33,867 nt of DNA from assembly GCA_003427395.1 (NCBI GenBank), contig BFEA01000301.1, positions 1,642,974-1,676,840 of the forward strand, read 5' to 3'. Source of the stretch: Chara braunii. Taxonomy: Eukaryota; Streptophyta; Charophyceae; Charales; Characeae. Position numbers and translations under genes: made by a program. Positions 18,755 to 27,731 of this stretch are shown piece after piece (within the stretch, counting starts at the first letter, position 1; every line of letters begins with the position of its first letter). The notes below the pieces were generated by a model. The model saw nothing but the letters and a program-made list of their open reading frames with translations, ran no database searches and was not told the DNA's origin.

Positions 18755-21068
18755 GCTGCTTTCGCGTGACTCGCAGACAACACGCCTACGACAACGTCGT
18801 TTTAGAGCGGCTCCGTATCGCCAAGTACAAGGCAAACTGCGACAAGTGCGAGTTTGCCCAGCAAGAGCTGGAGTATTTTGGCCATTACGTTACGCCGCAA
18901 GGCATTTGTCCGCTCGTGGACAAAGTACAAGCCATTCAAGATTGGCTGGACCTCGCCTGTACTACCGACGTTCGCTCCTTTCTCGGCTTTAGCGTCATGC
19001 CACATGCGCTTCATCAAGACCTTCCAACGGATCGCTGCACCATTGTCGCGACTTTAGTCGCCCTTGGTGCCCTTCGAGTTCAACGACGGAGCCCGACACG
19101 CGTTCCATACGCTGAAGACGACTTTGCTTCAAGCTCCCGTCGTAAGCATCTATGACCCGACCTTGCCTACAAAAGTAACTACGGATGCTTCCGGTTACGG
19201 CACTGGCGCGGTTTTGGAACAACATCAGGTTGAGTACTTGAGCCAAAAGGTGTCGCCCATCAATTCTCTTTGATGATGCGAGGAAGACGAAACTGCTAGC
19301 TTTTGTCACAATACTTGAGCGTTGGCGTCATTTTCTCCTTCAGCGTTGGCGATTCACGTGGGCAGCGGACAACAATCCGTTGGCTTATTACAAGACGCAA
19401 GACACCGTGAGCAGCACGATCGGTCGGTGGATGTATTTTATTGACCAGTTCGACTTCACCTCCAAGCATATTCCGGGCCCCTTAAACAAGGCAGCGGATG
19501 CTCTCTCGCGAAGACCCGATCTTTGCGCTTTGGTGCACTCCACATTCGGCTTCGACGAGGACCTGCAACAACATTTCGTAAACGGCTACAAGTCTACTCC
19601 ACACTCTACACGGACTTATCATCGGATCACTCGCCCGCAAGCAATTATCGCATTGTTGACGGCTACTTGCTTCTCCATTTCCGAGGCAAGGATTTGTTGT
19701 GTGTTCCCCAAAACCGCATCTTGCGCACTTGCCTCCTTGGCGAATACCACGATTCGCGGCTGGCGGGACACCTTGGCGTCGCACGCACACTAGCATGACT
19801 CCGCCAGCAATTTCACTGGCCTAACATCATCAGCGACGCCCACCGGTACATTCAGTCATGTGCAGTTTGCCACCGGAACAAAGGGCGCCATCAGCTAACA
19901 TACGGTGAACTGAAACCATTGTCGATTCCTCGGGGACCAGGTCTCTCCATTGCTATGGATGTGACCGGTCCTTTCCCTCGCGATCGCCTTGGCCATGATG
20001 GTATTCTCACAGTCGTTGACCAATTGAGCAAGTACGCTCGATTTCTTCCATGCAAGTACCATGCGACGGCTCCCAAGCTCGCACGACTCTTGCACACCGG
20101 CTGGTTTTGCAGACACGGCGTTCTGGAAGACATCGTCAGCGACCGCGACACTCATTTCATGTCAGCCTTTTGGACGACACTCATGGTGGAATCCGACACC
20201 AGCATGAAACGGAGTTCTGCACGGCATCCTCAAACGGATGGGCAAACGGAACATGTGCACCAGACTGCACAGATGATGCTCCGCACACTCAGCCGCCCGG
20301 ATCAAAAGGACTGGGTTGACCGACTTCCCGACATCGAGTTCGCCTACAACACTTCGGTGCACCGGGCGATCGGCGTGATTCCATTTGATTTACATCACGG
20401 TGGACGAAAAGGCCGCATCTTCGCAGACATTTTGCTAACACGAGCTGCCGATATCAACTCCGCTTGCTCCCCCGCTTCTACACGGAAGTACAGGGATCTG
20501 CTGGCCAAAGCCCGCAGAAATATGCAAAAGGCTCAGGTCCGTATGCAGCAGCAAGCAAATCGGCGTTGCATCCCATGTCCAATCCGCACTGGCGACCTTG
20601 TTTGAGTCACCTCTGAGGAATTCGTGCTCGAGCAGCACGTCTCGCGCAAGCTCCTCCCTAAGTGGTTTGGGCCATGGAAGGTCACTTCAGCAGCTGGCGA
20701 CGACCCCGCGGGTGACACAACATCTGACAGTCCACCTTGTATTTCACGCTTCGAAGCTGGCGGTCTACACTTCAGCCTCGCGAATGGATTTCCCTGGCAG
20801 ACGGTCCCACGACCCTCCTTCGATGGACAGTCACCAGGAGGTCTACTGCGTCCTCGCTCATCGCAAGCACGACAACAAGTCGATGCAGTACAAAGTTACA
20901 TTCAAGCAATGCGATCCCGACGACACACGCTGGATTTCACGAGCTGACCTGAAGGCGACAGCACCCCTCATCTTCGCGCATTACGAAAAACAGCGACTTG
21001 CTAAGGAAGCTGCCCAACCTGCTCGCCCCCTACGAACATCAGACAAACAGCTTCGCCCTTGCAGTTAG
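18755..21068 (+). pseudogene. E4 pol of a different Ty3/gypsy clade, 5'-truncated and frameshifted
   Basis: It starts just downstream of where the RT active site should be: CDKCEFAQQELEYFGHYVTPQGI belongs to the RT thumb/connection. A frameshift near 18990 leads to MRFIKTFQRIAAPLSRL, then LVPFEFNDGARHAFHTLK and the RNase H motif TTDASGYGTGAVL. RNase H ends at KAADALSRRPD. Further shifts surround the HHCC region (GHLGVARTL ... CAVCHRNK). The integrase core is open from about 19919 with DVTGPF, VSDRDTHF and GQTEHVHQ, and exactly 35 residues between the last two acids. TGA at 20603-20605 replaces the Trp of DLVWV. The tail (LEQHVSRKLLPKWFGPWKV, then VFHASKL and DDTRWISRADL) is in two frames. Gag, protease and most of RT are missing. 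Confidence 0.85.
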
Positions 21069-21078
21069 CTCGGTCTTC

Positions 21079-21091
21079 AAAGGGGGGAGTG
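21079..21091 (+). other. Polypurine tract of E4
   Basis: AAAGGGGGGAGTG, eleven bases after the pol stop and directly before TGTGGCATTC. This is the textbook arrangement for priming plus-strand synthesis at a 3' LTR. Confidence 0.8.
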
Positions 21092-21378
21092 TGTGGCATT
21101 CTGAGCCACAAGGGCCCCAGTTAGGGCCCGGTTTCGTCTAGGTCAGGGTACGGCGGTTCAGTTAGAACCCGGAGGCCTAGGTGTAGGGGTCTAGACAGGC
21201 CCAATGGTCACATCGGTTCAGGCCGGTACCGGTCCAGCAGTAGGACCTACCAGCGGCACAGTTTTGAACAGCGGCCAAGTTAGGCCGCCACTTTCAGTTT
21301 CCGGCAACGGATCTGAACCGTTGAATCAGATCAACGGTCCAGACCCAAGGTACCAGCAGCGTTGAGGCTGGCCCAGCA

Positions 21379-21387
21379 CTATATCAG
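21379..21387 (+). promoter_or_regulatory. TATA-like motif in the E4 LTR
   Basis: CTATATCAG lies about 290 bp into the LTR, preceding the (CT)n 5' region. It is the only TATA-like element in this LTR. Confidence 0.45.
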
Positions 21388-21591
21388 CCGGGTACCAGCC
21401 TCAGTAGGTAGGTTAGTCGACAGGAGGTTAGGCTTGAGGATTAGCGCAGCGCTTCAGCGTTAGCATGAGCAGGAGCGAATTAGCGCAGCGGCGGAGTAGC
21501 GCCAGCCTCTGGCCCAGCCCGCGGCCCAGCGCCGAGCCCTGCAGCGCCATAGGTGCATTGCCAGGTATCAGGGAGAAAGGCTTCGCCTTTT

Positions 21592-21607
21592 CTCCCTCTT
21601 CTTCCTC

Positions 21608-21665
<58 letters not shown>

Positions 21666-21724
21666 NNNNNNNNNNNNNNNNNNNNNNNNNNNNNNNNNNN
21701 NNNNNNNNCTCCCTCTTCTTCCTC

Positions 21725-21798
<74 letters not shown>
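21592..21798 (+). repeat. (CT)n microsatellite with a 43-N assembly gap and duplicated flank
   Basis: Ns occupy 21666-21708. The non-repetitive lead-in CTCCCTCTTCTTCCTCCTCC occurs at 21592 and again at 21709, immediately after the gap, each time followed by (CT)n. Two contigs that overlap at the same repeat, joined with a gap, would give exactly this, so the real locus probably has one CT tract. Confidence 0.85.
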
Positions 21799-21801
<3 letters not shown>

Positions 21802-21890
21802 CTACCCTCCAAGTCTCGGTTTACTCTTGGGTTACTCCTACTGGGCTACCATGAGTACGAAGGATGGTTATGAGTTCTGGTGATATTGGA

Positions 21891-22329
21891 GATAGCAACG
21901 TTGGGACTGCAGGTTGAGGACTACTTTGGGATCTGACTCCATCTCCCTCTGGAGATGTATCTTGACACTGTGAGATCGATATCTGAAACATTGTGAGACT
22001 CTGTATTCGCGACATTTCGGATTTTCGCTACCTCTGGCATTTCAAGATAACTATTTTTGGAAACGTTGAGTTGACGTCATCTTCCCTCTCCTCCTGCCTT
22101 CGTCTCTCCATTCATCCGTGTATGAGATCAGCCCCTGGCCTTTTCTTCTATGTTCAAGGCCAGGGCCTTCACACCACCGATGCATGCTTGTGAGAGATTC
22201 GTTGCAGTCTGAGTCAGTCCATGTGTATCAAGTCGTCCACTGTATTTTGTACTTACTCTGTATTATCTGGTCGGTTCTGGGAATCTGTGCCATACTTATG
22301 ACTGTGTTTCACGAGTATGCAACACATTA
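21891..22329 (+). other. Unassigned region between the E4 LTR and an inverted LTR relative
   Basis: No gene. It may include the end of the E4 LTR. Small inverted motifs (CTGGCCTT...AAGGCCAG near 22134-22163) and repeated GATATC/GAGATC words are present, without a clear boundary. Confidence 0.3.
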
Positions 22330-22942
22330 CCCCCTGGTGCCCAGCAGCCCGGCTATGGACGCCTGTGCCCCTCTGCCCTGCAGCGCCCCACATCCATCGC
22401 TATGCGCCCCGTCAGCGCCCTTGGCCGCAGCGCAGCATCAAGCAGTAGCGCAGCAGCTCTTCCGCATTGCCAGCACTGGGCAGAATGCCTGGCCTGGGCT
22501 GCCTCACTTCTTTTATGGAAGTGGCAGCCTCCTGGATGCTGCGTGTGGCCTGGCTGGAAGCTTCCAGTAGCTTCCTGTTGGGCCGCAGATCCTGCGCCCA
22601 GGCCCGAGACTACAGTTGAGGGCCTGGGCCCTTTTCAGTTGGGCACGGCCTGAGTCTCCGGATGTGGGCTGTTTGCTGCATCTGTGCAGTGCTCCCAGGT
22701 AGGCGCGTCGGCGGTACTGCTTTTCCAAAGGCTGATGGCCTGCTTCCCAATGTATCGGCCCTGCTTTGTCTGTATGTGCTCAGGCGCAACTGTCAAGGCC
22801 TGGGCCAACTGTACGACGCAGCTTAGTGAGGCTCACGAATATTCAGGCCCGCCTCCACGTAGGGCCGGCACTCGGCTTGCTGGGGGCCTTAGCCCAGAAC
22901 ATGTGATGTCTGATAGGGCCCCTTGAGGGCTTGTTCCTGACA
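22330..22942 (-). repeat. Partial LTR related to the E2/E3 LTR family
   Basis: Read on the minus strand it begins TGTCAGGAACAAGCC and shows the same order as the E3 LTR: GGGGCCC, a GCCCTACGTGGAGGCGGGCC block (E3: GCCCTAAGTGAAGGCGGGCC), CAACTG, a CTTCC box, a TATA-like CATAAAAG near 22511-22518, and the GC-box-rich R/U5-like part. Its 3' end is not recognisable beyond about 22330. No PBS or coding sequence is attached. Confidence 0.55.
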
Positions 22943-22996
22943 TGTGATTGTGCAATCTGGATGTTGTCATCTCGATATTGCTCATTTTTCTTGCAT
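22943..22996 (+). repeat. 54-bp LTR-terminus remnant (E2/E3 family, plus orientation)
   Basis: The sequence ATCTGGATGTTGTCATCTCG, followed by ATATTGCTCATTTTTCTTGCA, matches the 3' end of the E3 LTR (ATCTGGATTTGTCATCTCG...TTGCTTATTTTCCTTGCA) in the opposite orientation to the LTR piece directly to its left. No PBS follows. It marks a rearrangement or an independent insertion. Confidence 0.5.
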
Positions 22997-23437
22997 AAAA
23001 CCCTGTAGCCCTTTCAAAAACAATTTATTCCCCCCTTCCCCCGCCCTTTACAGCCAACACTCGAGAAAAGAAAAGAACCTGGATTTGGGCTCCTTTCGGA
23101 GAGCGCAGAAAATCCCCTCCGCCAAAAAATAAAAGAATTATTATTATTTTTTTTTTCCCCATGCCCGGGTAACTGGCTGGTCCAGACCGGCCGGTCGTGA
23201 AAATCTTCCTAGAAATAGTTTAAATAAATAATGGAATGGGACAAAAGTAAACCAAGGCCTAGAAGAATGGTCGTGGCCCTCCATGCCGCTCAAATTAAAG
23301 GGGTGTGCGGCCTGGGCCAAAGTGCAAAAGTCGGGCCTTTGGGGCGCCTGTAGCAGGCTCCATGTTGCATACTGTAACTGTGCAGACCAGAACAAGAACC
23401 GACCTCTCAATACAAAGTACAAGATAGCATAGCGGAA
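22997..23437 (-). other. Leader remnant of a minus-strand element
   Basis: The part nearest 23437 lies directly downstream (minus strand) of a PBS and so should be the 5' leader of the element whose LTR is at 23452-24515. No gag follows. The element is cut off, probably near the T-run and ATT tract at 23137-23156. Confidence 0.4.
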
Positions 23438-23450
23438 GGCTTAGATACCA
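23438..23450 (-). promoter_or_regulatory. Primer-binding site on the minus strand
   Basis: The minus strand reads TGGTATCTAAGCC, matching TGGTATCAGAGCC of the initiator-Met tRNA site at 11 of 13 positions, next to the CA end of an LTR at 23452. Confidence 0.75.
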
Positions 23451-23451
23451 A

Positions 23452-24515
23452 TGATCCGAACAATCAATATTGCAATGCAGCCCTGAACATACATCATCAT
23501 CATCATTCCAGGGTGCGAAGGGTCTGGCGCTTCACACAGGAAGACTGCGCCAGCCCCAACCATACACAGATGAAGGAGATGGGGGTTAGACGAAGAAGAG
23601 GGGAAGATGGGGAATGTGGTCAACACCAAGTCTTCGGCACAGGCCCAAATAGTCCCTCGTCAAAATGTCTGAATCCCAATGTCGAGTCTGGATCCAATGT
23701 CGTCAAGTCTCAAGTCACAACTCTTTCTCTCTGTAGTAGTCCGCTGATACTGAGAAGTTAGGTGGTGAGAGGGGAAGAAGAGATGGTGGACTTAGAAGAG
23801 GAAGAAGAAGAACTCTCTCTCTCTCTCTCTCTCAGTCCGGTACTAACCTGTGAAGTTGGCGCCTTGATGCAGGTACCTCGAAGATGGAGCTGGAGCTATG
23901 GCGCCACAGGTAAGTCTCGCTGGCCTCCGCCAGCCATCTCTCTCCCACACTACCACTACCACCTACTACCGCCCAGCGCTGAAGACTACCGCTATGGCTA
24001 CTAGCGCCCAGTGCTGAAGGCTACTGCTAGCGCTAAGCTACCTCCTGCAGCGCTCCCCCTGAGTGCTGCGGCCGAATCCTGAAGACTACTCGTCCTACTG
24101 TCCAACTACCTACCCGTGAAGTGCATGGGAAACCCCTATGTACTACTCGGCCTGGACTGGCTGCAGGCGAGGCAGCAGTCCAGGAGGCTGCTCTTGCCAA
24201 TGCCGTAGGGAGTCAGGGGCTGCTGCTGCAGCTCCTGCTTGAGGCAGTCGTGGGAAACAGGATAAAGATAGCCTGTTCCCGAAACCCTGTTTTTGTGCCT
24301 GAGTCTTAGGGTAGGTCGATCTTATCAGGGCCCGAAAGTGGCCCTCCGTTTCAGGCTGAAAAGCCACAGGGCTGAAAACGAAATAGGGCCTGCAGGCCCT
24401 CGTTTTCAGTTTCAGGCTGAAACGACATGGGGCCTGTAAGCCCTATTTTCTAGGCTTTTAGGCTGAGAATGTGAGACGGGCCCTGCAGGCCCGCGTGGCT
24501 ACGCAGTCTGCCACA
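23452..24515 (-). repeat. 5' LTR (about 1,064 bp) of an otherwise lost element
   Basis: Read on the minus strand it begins TGTGGCAGAC and ends GTTCGGATCA, one base before the PBS. It contains a (CT/GA)n run at about 23814-23833, GGCCCTGCAGGCC palindromes near its start, and a 38-bp palindrome at 24372-24409. On the antisense (plus) strand it contains a perfect splice donor CACAG|GTAAGT with GT at 23910-23911. Frames at 23762-24004 and 24121-24309 are composition artefacts. Confidence 0.7.
24372..24409. repeat. Palindrome around GGGCCTGCAGGCCC
   Basis: CTGAAAACG (24372-24380) pairs with CGTTTTCAG (24401-24409), flanking the perfect palindrome AGGGCCTGCAGGCCCT at 24385-24400. A four-base AAAT bulge separates the left arms. 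It lies about 110 bp inside the start of the minus-strand LTR. Confidence 0.8.
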
Positions 24516-24530
24516 CTCCAGCATGCTACA

Positions 24531-24849
24531 ACACCTTAGGAGTTTCACAAGGGTTGGAAGCCATGAAGCCCCGTAGACTCCTGAATACTGATCAAGTTCA
24601 AGACTGCCATGCAACGCTCATGAATTCGCACTAAAGTATGAGAAAGATATAGAGAAGGTCACTGGAAACATGACAGACATGCCTGGTTTGAGGTGGTAGA
24701 AGAGCCCCACAAGCACCGAAGACCATCATGGTTTGCATTCGATGAGACCTAGTCTGGGTAAAGTCTAAAGACTACATACTGGAAGAAGGCATTTCTCAGA
24801 AGCTGCTGCCCACATACAGAGGACCATGGAAGGTCTTAAACCACTAGTA
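24531..24849 (+). pseudogene. Integrase C-terminal fragment with several stops
   Basis: Too broken to form an ORF, but readable in pieces: TP*EFHKGWKP (E1: TPNELHKSFGP), then EFALKYEKDIEKV (E1: EFAIQHEKELATV), then DLVWVKSKDYILEEGISQKL and LPTYRGPWKVL (E1: NLVWVKSKEFATEEHISQKL). At least three frame changes and stops at 24734 and nearby. It belongs to the E1/E1b integrase group and ends abruptly at 24849, next to a repeat shared with the foldback region. Confidence 0.75.
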
Positions 24850-24860
24850 CCCCGCCCAGC
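24837..24860 (+). repeat. Extra direct copy of the 24-bp terminal motif
   Basis: TAAACCACTAGTACCCCGCC plus CAGC differs at three positions from the copy at 24983-25006, 146 bp downstream. The following bases (TAT-GATG/AAGTC..GAG.CT) are also similar. Confidence 0.7.
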
Positions 24861-24982
24861 TATTGATGCTGAGCCTAAATTCGCTCTGCGAGCTTAAAAA
24901 AAACGAAGCGACGCGGGCTTGCTTTTGGCTGGCGCCGCCAGCCATTTCGGTCCGGTACCTGAACCCCCAGAACATGTGGTCG

Positions 24983-25006
24983 TAAACCACCAGTACTCGG
25001 CCCAGC
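24983..25006 (+). repeat. Left inverted-repeat copy flanking the foldback region
   Basis: TAAACCACCAGTACTCGGCC plus CAGC. Its reverse complement occurs at 26388-26411 with a single mismatch, so the two could be the terminal inverted repeats of a 1.43-kb element. Confidence 0.75.
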
Positions 25007-25438
25007 TATCAAGTCCGAGTCTCCAGCGACCTGTATGTCGAGCCTGCCAAGCCTGGCAGTACCAGTAGCTGGACGGGCCGAGGCTGGGGGGACCAGTTGG
25101 AAAACAAAAAACAGCAAAAAAAAAACAAAAAAACAAACAACAACCCTGTGGATGTGAATGCAGTTGGATGCATTCTCTTAAGTGCTTATGTGAGCACGTC
25201 GCAGTTTGGGTTTATCAGCCCCGTGGCGTTTCTGTCAGAATCCAAATAAGGAAAAAAAGAACAAAGAAATGAATCTCAAAGAAGAAAAAATCGAAACATG
25301 AAATTTGGCCCTGAAATTAGTTAGATACATTTGTCTGTGTGCAAGTGTGAGTATGCCCTCAACGAGGGCTGTTCAGTAGATCACGGGATATGCCCTTCCT
25401 CGCTGGCAGGGAATCTAAGAAAAATGGAAAAAAAAAAT
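25007..25438. other. Non-coding left arm between the inverted repeat and the foldback core
   Basis: GC-rich to about 25085, then A-rich (AAAACAAAAAAC words at 25094-25142). No gene recognised. ORFs here are composition-driven. Confidence 0.35.
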
Positions 25439-26150
25439 CCTGGGTAGCACCCCGTACGCGTACGTATTCCGGCGTACGCGTACGAACCCAAAATCGTGCG
25501 TACGCGTACGGAAAAAAAAAAAAAAAAAAAAAAAACACCATAAAAATCAAAAAAATCTGAAAAAAAAAGTATGTTGTGCAGAATAATAATACAAACAACT
25601 TTTGCCTTGGAGTCATACCCGAATTCCCAATTAAGATCGATTTAAAAATAAACAACCTGCAAGAAAATAAAAGAATAAAAATTCTAAAAACTATTCTTTA
25701 GTAGTTTTCCAATTATTATGATAAATGTTATCTTTTTTTTAGTCTTTGATTTCTTACTCGAGTTTGGTTGGGAATTCGGGGATGACTCCTAGGCAATAGT
25801 TGTTTGTATCATGTTTGTGCATTACATATATTTGTTACAGAAGTTTGTTATCATTTTTTTCGTTTTTCCCTTGTTTTTTTTAATAATTATTTCAATTAAT
25901 TTGTTTTTTGTGTCTTTGATTTTTAACTCGAGTTTGGTACCGAATTTTGAGATGAGTCTCGGGCGAAAGTTGTTTGAAATAGCATTTTGTAGAACATATA
26001 TTTTTTTCAGATTTTTTTATGACGTTTTTTTTTTTTTTTTTTTTACGTATTCCCACGTACGGGAGTATGTGTATGCGCGTACGTGTCACGTACAGGAATA
26101 CGTGTACGCATGTACGCGAACCCCGCGTACATGTACGCCGTGCTACCCAG
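25439..26150. mobile_element. Foldback-type element with GTACGCGTAC arrays and poly(A)/(T) arms
   Basis: The left end CCTGGGTAGCAC (25439-25450) is matched in inverted orientation at the right end, GTGCTACCCAG (26140-26150). Inside each end are repeated self-complementary GTACGCGTAC-like words (three perfect CGTACGCGTACG-type copies at about 25452-25510; degenerate GTACATGTAC/GTACGGGAGTA copies at about 26045-26138), then poly(A) on the left (25511-25535) and poly(T) on the right (26023-26044). Further inward, a block (about 25555-25655) appears inverted at about 25741-25850 and again at about 25912-26020, with the words GAATTC.GG.GATGACTCC, AGTTGTTTG and ACATAT..TTTTCAG. No protein is encoded. 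Confidence 0.7.
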
Positions 26151-26387
26151 AAAAAAACAAAAGCAGAAAAAATAGACATCCAGAATGGCAGAATCTACTT
26201 GAAATACTAGTTAGAAGCATTCCACCAAGAACAGACGTGACCACGACCCCCGCCCAACTTAGAAAGTAGTACTGTTTCTTTTTTTTTGGTTCTTTCTTTT
26301 CTACGTCACAATTCTCATTGACCGGCCGTTCATGTGAACAACCCCCCTCAAATGCGGCGCGTTAACGGGACACGCCCGCGGCCCATT
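26151..26387. other. Non-coding right arm of the foldback region
   Basis: A-rich then mixed sequence between the foldback core and the right inverted-repeat copy. No gene. Confidence 0.35.
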
Positions 26388-26411
26388 GCTGGGCCAAGTA
26401 CTGGTGGTTTA
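26388..26411 (-). repeat. Right inverted-repeat copy flanking the foldback region
   Basis: Reverse complement of the 24983-25006 motif with one mismatch (CTTGG for CTCGG). A weaker second copy (GGACACTGGTGGTTTGA, about 26446-26462) follows, mirroring the doubled copy on the left side. Confidence 0.75.
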
Positions 26412-26478
26412 ATCACCCAGGACTCGTTTTTTTCAAGCAGGGCAGGACACTGGTGGTTTGAGATCAAACTTGCGGCGC

Positions 26479-26535
26479 ATCACGTGCGCACAGCTTCCGC
26501 ACGTGCGCCACAGCGCGCGTGCGCGCGCACGTGAT
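26479..26535. repeat. GC-alternating palindrome with three CACGTG motifs
   Basis: ATCACGTGCGC (26479-26489) pairs perfectly with GCGCACGTGAT (26525-26535). A further GCACGTGCGC lies between, and GCGCGCGTGCGCGCGC is alternating purine-pyrimidine, the type of sequence that can adopt Z-DNA. CACGTG is the plant G-box core, but no gene lies nearby to be regulated. Confidence 0.75.
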
Positions 26536-26697
26536 AAGGCGCATTTAGAAATTAATTATAAAAAAAAAAAAATCAGAAAAGGTAGGTCGTCGTATCCATA
26601 AGTGTCCCCCCCTTTTAAAAAGGGTGAGTACACAAAGAGAATATTTTGGGGCCTCATCCTACTTCTCATTGGTTTGATTCTCCTTTCCGAAAAGTAC

Positions 26698-27691
26698 TGC
26701 AAGGAAAATAAGCAACAGCGAGATGACAAATCCAGATTACACCATCACATTGAAAGCCAGATAGTCACACTGTGTCCAGAGAGCAGCATTGCACCAATAA
26801 TACACCAATGGAGGTTCGTAGTACTGAAAACCAATGTCATGGAGAGCTTTCTCTCTGCTTCAGCAACAGAAGAGTCCAGTCCCTTCACACTCCTTTTTGG
26901 CGCTCAGCGCCCAGCCTACTCCTACACAGCTACGATCAGCCTAATAATAGACAATGCAACTGTTGACATCAGCGGCAACCCGAAGTACTTGAAGATGTCG
27001 CCCATATGCTGACCATCGCCAATACAAGGTAAGTGCCCTCACATCATCATCATCATCATCCTTTGCCCTTCCCTGACTTAACACCCACACCTGTCCTCTC
27101 TTGCACCCGAAGACCACCCCTGCGCTCCAGCCCGCTATGGAGGCTGGCTATGGCGCTGCCCTCAGCAGCGCCCTGCTCCCACACACGACCGCACGTGCGC
27201 AGCCTCTTGCTCCAATGCCGGCCGCCAGCCCGCGAGCAATTGCTCCAGCAGCGCTGCCGTTAGCCAGCAAGTGACCGAATGAGGACTGCCAGCAGAGAGC
27301 TCTTTCCTTTATGGAAAGAGCTGGCCTGCTTGCCCCGCCTGGCTGCCCTAGCCTGGGCCCAAAAGCTTTCGGAAGGCCCCAGGAGGCTGTCTGTGTACAG
27401 CAGCTACTGGGCTGTTGGGCCTCGTTCAGTTGGGCGCCCAACTGTCTCTGTATGAGGCTGCGAATCACACCCAGGACCTGCATTCTTTCGAAAAGCCCGG
27501 AGTGCTGTGGAAATGTCTTCGTTGCCCGGCCTGAGTTTCTCTCAACCAACTGGCGCGTCGCAACTGCCTGGACCCCAAATATGAAATTGACAGTCGAGGG
27601 CCTCTTGCGATATGTCAGGCCCGCCTTCACTTAGGGCGGGCAATGCTGCAAACAGGGCCCCTTAGGCCTACCGAGGACCCTGATCCTCGCA
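26698..27691 (-). repeat. 3' LTR of element E3 (994 bp)
   Basis: On the minus strand it begins TGCGAGGATCAGGG after a purine-rich tract and ends TTTTCCTTGCA. The segment 26705-27102 is repeated at 33472-33867 with about ten substitutions and one 2-nt indel by eye. It is homologous to the E2 LTR over its whole length, including the R/U5 (CAT)n near 27046-27060. A TATA-like CATAAAGG lies near 27309-27316. The antisense (plus) strand has a perfect donor AAG|GTAAGT with GT at 27029-27030. Confidence 0.9.
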
Positions 27692-27709
27692 TTCTCTCCT
27701 CCTTTACTT
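27692..27709 (-). other. Polypurine tract of E3
   Basis: On the minus strand GAAGTAAAGGAGGAGAGAA lies directly before the LTR start TGCGAGG and 22 nt after the pol stop. Confidence 0.7.
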
Positions 27710-27731
27710 CGTTAGTCCTCTAAGAAGTCTC

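Larger units (their letters stand above)
21092..21890 (+). repeat. 3' LTR of E4 (right boundary uncertain)
   Basis: It begins TGTGGCATTCTGAGCCAC after the polypurine tract. A TATA-like CTATATCAG is at 21379-21387. It is GC-rich, then runs into long CT repeats interrupted by an assembly gap. The minus-strand LTR at 23452-24515 also begins TGTGGCA. I cannot place the CA end. Confidence 0.65.

Noticed and set aside
21465-21873. ORFs with long Ser-Leu or Arg-Glu repeats
   Set aside because: They are translations of (CT)n around an N gap.
27033-27634. Plus- and minus-strand ORFs inside the E3 LTR, up to 160 codons
   Set aside because: They lie wholly in the LTR, are not conserved as frames in the E2 LTR or the 22330 copy, and show no domain.
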